This document shows, one piece after another, positions 8,701-12,256 of a DNA stretch of 12,256 bases. The notes beneath the pieces were generated by a model, which was not told the origin of the DNA, did not search any database, and worked only from the letters and a program-made list of their open reading frames with translations. How positions within the stretch are numbered: the stretch's first letter is position 1; each line of letters opens with the position of its first letter. Position numbers and translations under genes: made by a program. The stretch comes from Larix sibirica (taxonomy: Eukaryota > Streptophyta > Pinopsida > Pinales > Pinaceae), in the NCBI GenBank assembly GCA_004151065.3, contig NWUY0304573315.1, positions 1 to 12,256 of the forward strand, in the 5' to 3' direction.

Positions 8701-9373
8701 TGATATTAACATCCTCGACATCAAGATCGGAGACAGCATTGTCCTATTTTCAATTATCCACAACCATTTACCAGTTCTCCTTCTTTCAACTCATGGACAA
8801 AGAGGCGTAGTTGACAAAATCTTGGCAAGGTACCAAATTCAAAGATAGTTTGTGGATAGCTAGATGATTGGTCCTGACAACATTTGAGCAATTTCTTAAG
8901 GACCTCCTATAGATGTGTTTCATCCACGATACATGGGAACCTTTCTCATTTCTCTTGACATTGACTAATTAGGCTGCATTTACAGTTCCATTTCACTACT
9001 ACTAGATGAATTTTATGGTTTTTTCTTCTATGCTTTCGAAGCACTCTGAACTAACTTGACCATCTTGGTGTAGGCTGGTGCCTTAGTTGTTTGAACAGAT
9101 TTTATTGTTGTCAACAGTTATCAACTTCAAAACACTCATTGGAGTGCATTATGATCGATCATCATCATATTGTGCTTCATTGGCTTGTCATCTTTTTTGG
9201 TTTTTGGAGACTGTCTACCATCCACATGGTTGATCTCACTTCTATCCTCTTTAGGGGGGGATCCCACTAGGTTTTCCCTTTCTAGTTTTTGAGGATTTTT
9301 GTGCATGGGTTCCTAACATGGTCAAAAATTTCCTAGACCCTTTTTTTTGCATTAGTTTCACTGACTTAGGCTT
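8701..9373 (+). other. 3' internal region of the LTR element, coding relic fading into untranslated sequence
   Basis: The frame of the G-patch protein continues with stops to about 8850 (words QDRRQHCP and TKRRS suggest a basic tail). The open frame at 8525-8848 in another phase overlaps it and is a shadow. From about 8870 to 9373 no coding signal is seen; the sequence is T-rich and reads like a 3' untranslated region. A first poly-G tract at 9254-9260, followed by 'atcccactaggttttcc', lies 120 bp before the terminal one. Confidence 0.5.
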
Positions 9374-9381
9374 ATGGGGGG
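9374..9381 (+). other. Polypurine tract
   Basis: The sequence ATGGGGGG lies directly against the 3' LTR start (TGTTAGAGC at 9382). This is the expected place for the plus-strand primer of reverse transcription. It is short and interrupted by a T, as in many decayed copies. Confidence 0.75.
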
Positions 9382-9830
9382 TGTTAGAGCATATTTACCC
9401 TTTCCATGGTATCAATCTCTCATTCATGAGTGGTACATGCATTACATCTCTGATTTTAGGTAACTAAGCCTCCACTTGTCCACTTAGGTAAGTTATGAGC
9501 TAGTTAACTCTTCTCTAAGAGATTGCATAACTAACTAAGGGCATCTAAGCTCTAGTTAAGCCCAACTAGGTTTTCATGCATTAGTGAACAATTCAAACTG
9601 GCTTTTTTAGTTATTTGAATTTCCCATATGTGTAACTTTGGTGAAGCATTATGCATTGCATTCTAATGCATTCCACCGTATTCGAATACACATTGCATTG
9701 GAACTCTCATCTCTAATGAGATATTGTAACTATTCTTCAATGGATCAATAGAGATTATGTTATATGAATTGTGTCTATTATTTTTGTTTTGCTTCTTCAT
9801 TAGCTTTTAGATCTTGGAAAAAATCTCACA
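9382..9830 (+). repeat. 3' LTR (449 bp)
   Basis: It begins TGTTAGAGCATATTTACC and ends ATCTCACA, and it aligns along its whole length with 6684-7126 at roughly 85% identity by eye. It keeps the inverted CTCAT..ATGAG pairs at 9419-9430 and 9706-9720. A small insertion near 9655-9680 (repeated 'atgcatt') makes it slightly longer than the 5' copy. The open frame starting at 9764 runs out of the LTR into the flank and is not an LTR gene. Confidence 0.9.
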
Positions 9831-9850
9831 AGTGTATATATGCTTACAAC

Positions 9851-10336
9851 ATGGAGAAAACATTTTTAGAGAATTCTTACATTCCATCTTTGAAATGGGA
9901 TAATTATGTTAACTTAATCATTAATGAGCATCCCCTGTATAAACGTCTTTTACTAAATATCTAATAATGCTACTCATTTTTCTTTAAATCCAATGGTTAG
10001 TTTTTCATTTGAAAGTTTCTATGGTTCTAGATTAACTTTAATGTTACAAAAAATGTACCTTGACCCCGTGGGTAATTTATACTCCTTTGACCATAGTGTT
10101 GCAAACCCCAATTCCAGGGAATGCTTCTTTCATGGGTAAAGATATAAAGCAAGTGCTAGGAGTGACAAAAGAATTATTAACTAGTGATAGCCCCCAAAAA
10201 AGGGTTAGGACTGTGAAGCCCTTATAAACCAAGCCACCCTCTATTCCGCCTAGGGTGTTTACTCCTCCTCCACCTGAAAGTACTGAAGCCCCTCCGTTAG
10301 CCTTCTATCTATGGATGGCTATCCCTTTCATATGAT
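9851..10336 (+). pseudogene. Possible frameshifted coding relic after the 3' LTR, unrecognised
   Basis: Three stop-free frames overlap head to tail. One starts with ATG at 9851 (MEKTFLENSYIPSLKWDN) and ends at 9963. A second is open at 9957-10139. A third is open from about 10037 to 10224, contains MGKDIKQVLGVTKELL, and goes on past one TAA into a Pro-rich tail (PPRVFTPPPPESTEAPP) to about 10336. They could be one protein of about 150 residues broken by two frameshifts and a nonsense change. Local base composition is richer in C and G than the surroundings. I do not recognise the product. The ATG lies only 20 bp after the LTR end, which raises the possibility that it is the gag-like start of a second element sharing this LTR, but no primer site is visible there. 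Confidence 0.3.
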
Positions 10337-10745
10337 GGTGGGGATGCAGGCCTTTGATTCCTTTGGTTCTCAAAAGCATTTGCAAGAATGCCTTTGAAGA
10401 TTGTCGAAGTACTAAAGTAATCCTAAAATGTTTTCGAAGTATACATTTAAAACTCTCCATGTAAATGTTTATTAGCCTTATGCAATTTACTATTTTTCTA
10501 TTTTAAAAACTCTTATTTAATCTTTCTCTCATCCAAAAATAAAAAGTAGGATCTTGGGGTTAAAGATTTGTTTTCCAATTCAAAGAACGAGTTTTCTTTA
10601 TAGATTTATGGTTATCCTTGAGACATGACATCTATAGATATAGCAAAAAAGTGATGGATGTAGTGGTAATAATAGGAAGAAACAACTAAATAAAAGCATA
10701 ATTAAATTTTATCCTAATTTTGGTAGCAAAAACCATTAATCATGA
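10337..10745. other. Unassigned AT-rich sequence
   Basis: No gene, RNA or repeat was seen in this stretch on either strand. Confidence 0.5.
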
Positions 10746-11026
10746 TGTTTTATGTGTGCATAAGAGTTTTAAAATAAATCCACATTGAGTGAATGGTAAG
10801 TAATTAGTGCTTTCCATGAAGAGATCAAATTCAAAATATGAAGTTTGCTATCACAATCCAAGCTTCCTAAAGTATCTTATTTTTTTTGTGTTTTATGTGT
10901 GCATAAGAGTTTTAAAATAAATCCACATTGAGTGAATGGTAAGTAATTGGTGCTTGCCATGAAGAGATCAAATTCAAAATATAAAGTTTGTTATCAAAAT
11001 CCAAGCTTCCTAAAGTATCTTTTTTT
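10746..11026. repeat. Tandem duplication, two units of about 143 bp
   Basis: Unit 1 is 10746-10888 and unit 2 is 10889-11026. Both run from 'tgttttatgtgtgcataag' to 'cctaaagtatctt' plus a T-run. Only a handful of substitutions separate them, so the duplication is much younger than the LTR element. The T-run at the end of each unit may have taken part in slippage or end joining. No coding content. Confidence 0.95.
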
Positions 11027-11306
11027 GGAAAGGGTAAACATGACAACTTCTTACTTTTAATTAGGGACAAAAGTGCATCTGTCTTGGAATGACATTTAAT
11101 AAAAGTACCCCTTTATATGGCATTGCATGGAATGTATAAAACAAAAAGATATTTATAGATAGTATTATATGGAATATACACTAGTATGGATGGTTATATA
11201 TTCTTCAACTAAAAAAATGCATCTAATGATTTTAGACACTTGTACAAGCATATAAACTTGTGCTCGAAGTTACTAGAACCTTGAAGTGGAAATGGACATG
11301 AATAAG

Positions 11307-11466
11307 TTGAAAGACTGGGCATTGGATTTAGATTAGCTCATCTTCAAGTATTTTTTATTTTGATTGTGATATTATTTTAATATTATTTGAAAAAGTGGAC
11401 ATTGGATTTAGATTAGCTCATCTTCAAGTATTTTTTATTTTGATTGTGATATGATTTTAATATTAT
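11307..11466. repeat. Tandem duplication, two units of 80 bp
   Basis: Units 11307-11386 and 11387-11466 are nearly identical; the block 'attggatttagattagctc' starts at 11321 and again at 11401, exactly 80 bp apart. The few differences sit mainly at the start (aagactgggc against aaaagtggac). The units are AT-rich and non-coding. Confidence 0.95.
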
Positions 11467-11536
11467 TTTATATTGACCACTTTGGTTGGGAAAAAATTTA
11501 AGGGAAAAAAGAACTACTGTGACTTCAAAAAATAAT

Positions 11537-11748
11537 CAATTTTCATATTTGGATATGGTGTAAAAGCAATCAATTTTCATATTTGATATGGTACAAAAAT
11601 ATGATTCATTTGAAGAGAAAAATAAAATTGAAAAGGAACTTAAATTAAATGATTTTTTCAATTTTCATATTTTGATATGGTACAAAAATATGATTCGTTT
11701 GAAGAGAAAAATAAAATTGAAAAGGAACTTAAACTAAATGATTTTTTT
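11537..11748. repeat. Tandem duplication, two units of about 88 bp plus a partial unit
   Basis: Full units are 11571-11658 and 11659-11748, each starting 'caattttcatatttt/g' and ending in 'aaatgatttttt'. A partial copy of the first 34 bp stands at 11537-11570. The two full units differ at only a few positions (for example 'gattcattt' against 'gattcgttt'). Confidence 0.95.
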
Positions 11749-12256
11749 TGTATATCTTCTAGTCATAAAGTGTTTGACATGAAAACTAGATTGAAAATGA
11801 AGTTAATTTAATTCGAGATGTTGAAGGGTTAAATTATTTAACCAAAGAAAATGGAGAATTGAGATGACTAAATGTAAGAGAGGGAATTGAGACTATGGAA
11901 GGTCATTTTAGTGAGAAAGGGATTCAACATTTCCATTCATGGAGCTCATGATTTGTGAAAGTGGTGATGATTTTGAAGTGAAATGTAAGATTATAGTTGG
12001 CAATATGGTATAGATTTTAAAATGTAGTTGAAAGAGGATTGTTGTGGAAAAAATTGCACAAGAGTGAATCCTTCCCACTTGGTGAAGGGAAAGGCCTTGT
12101 AGGCTGCAACAAGGCCTCAATATTAGGTGCCCCTTGTGGTGGGTGAGTGCTCCATGTGATACTGCAAGTGGTTGTTAGTGGAAATAGATAAACAAGAGAA
12201 ATAAAAATGAAATAAAACAAATAACAAGAGGGGTAGAGATGCAAACTTCAACAACC
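11749..12256. other. Unassigned right end with locally GC-richer segment
   Basis: No gene is recognised. Two minus-strand frames (11908-12120 and 12017-12244) are open and overlap each other; the second is rich in Phe, Leu, Pro and Ser and matches no family I know. From about 12060 to 12180 the sequence is richer in G and C than the rest of the window and holds a strong inverted repeat. It may be the edge of another element cut by the window end. Confidence 0.45.
12092..12117. repeat. Perfect 9-bp inverted repeat (hairpin)
   Basis: AGGCCTTGT (12092-12100) pairs perfectly with ACAAGGCCT (12109-12117) across an 8-nt loop. A smaller hairpin-like word (CCTTC..GAAGG, about 12070-12088) lies just upstream. 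There is no T-run after the stem, and nothing suggests a bacterial-type terminator. Its role is unknown. Confidence 0.7.

Larger units (their letters stand above)
6684..9830 (+). mobile_element. Non-autonomous Ty1/copia-like LTR retrotransposon with G-patch cargo
   Basis: Two direct terminal repeats (6684-7126 and 9382-9830) begin TG and end CA. The first is followed at once by TGGTATCAAAGTCATGG, the classic plant copia primer site for initiator Met-tRNA; the second is preceded by a G-rich polypurine tract. The 2.25-kb interior is about half that of a full copia element, and I find no integrase, reverse transcriptase or RNase H motif in any frame. It encodes a decayed protein with a G-patch instead. 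Replication would have needed enzymes from another element. LTR identity is roughly 85% by eye, so the insertion is old. The 5-bp flanks (aggtg on the left, agtgt on the right) do not form a clean target-site duplication; they differ by what could be a small indel. Confidence 0.9.

Noticed and set aside
8525-8848. 107-codon plus-strand open frame, the longest with a start codon
   Set aside because: It is in a different phase from the G-patch frame, which continues through the same interval; the translation is His- and Leu-rich with no known motif.
10746-11026. The tandem units as a CRISPR-like array
   Set aside because: There are only two long units with no unique spacers; they are plain tandem duplications in plant DNA.
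12017-12244. 75-codon minus-strand frame with a hydrophobic N-terminal stretch resembling a signal peptide
   Set aside because: The hydrophobic run comes from AT-rich antisense sequence (TTT and TTA codons), no homologue is recognised, and another open frame overlaps it.

Overview
This window looks like intergenic, repeat-rich nuclear DNA from a land plant with a large genome. It is strongly AT-rich. It has no intact long gene, a decayed Ty1/copia-type LTR element with an initiator-tRNA primer site, and an intron-bearing relic of the plant cytosolic ribosomal protein gene RPS15a (uS8). A gymnosperm is plausible from the overall texture, but that is a guess; the sequence itself only supports 'plant'. 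Almost every open frame in the window is short and unrelated to a gene.

Layout. Positions 1-683 hold nothing recognisable. Positions 684-1187 and 2268-2718 are two copies of a roughly 450-bp repeat, which itself contains a degenerate internal duplication of about 220 bp, separated by a 1.08-kb spacer. Positions 2719-4720 contain no gene I can name. On the minus strand, 5195-4724 is a fragment of RPS15a with two exon remnants separated by an intron of about 211 bp; the splice phase and residue count across the junction are kept, so this is a decayed copy of genomic DNA and not a retro-copy. Positions 5214-6683 are unassigned.

Positions 6684-9830 are an LTR retrotransposon: a 443-bp 5' LTR, a primer-binding site, a 2.25-kb internal region, a G-rich polypurine tract and a 449-bp 3' LTR (roughly 85% identical to the 5' LTR by eye). 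The internal region is too short for gag-pol and I see no integrase, reverse transcriptase or RNase H. It carries instead a decayed reading frame with a heptad-like, charged stretch, a Ser/Asp/Glu-rich low-complexity stretch and a G-patch motif (GGGLGKNGQGIT). This makes it a non-autonomous element with an unusual cargo or gag-like protein, and it is the most interesting object here.

Positions 9851-10336 carry three overlapping stop-free frames, just downstream of the 3' LTR, that may be one frameshifted coding relic. Positions 10746-11748 hold three unrelated local tandem duplications (periods about 143, 80 and 88 bp) within 1 kb. The last 250 bp are locally GC-richer and contain a perfect 9-bp-stem hairpin. 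No tRNA, rRNA, CRISPR array or functioning gene was seen. Nothing indicates that the pieces work together; the window reads as layered decay of a gene fragment, a retroelement and local duplications.
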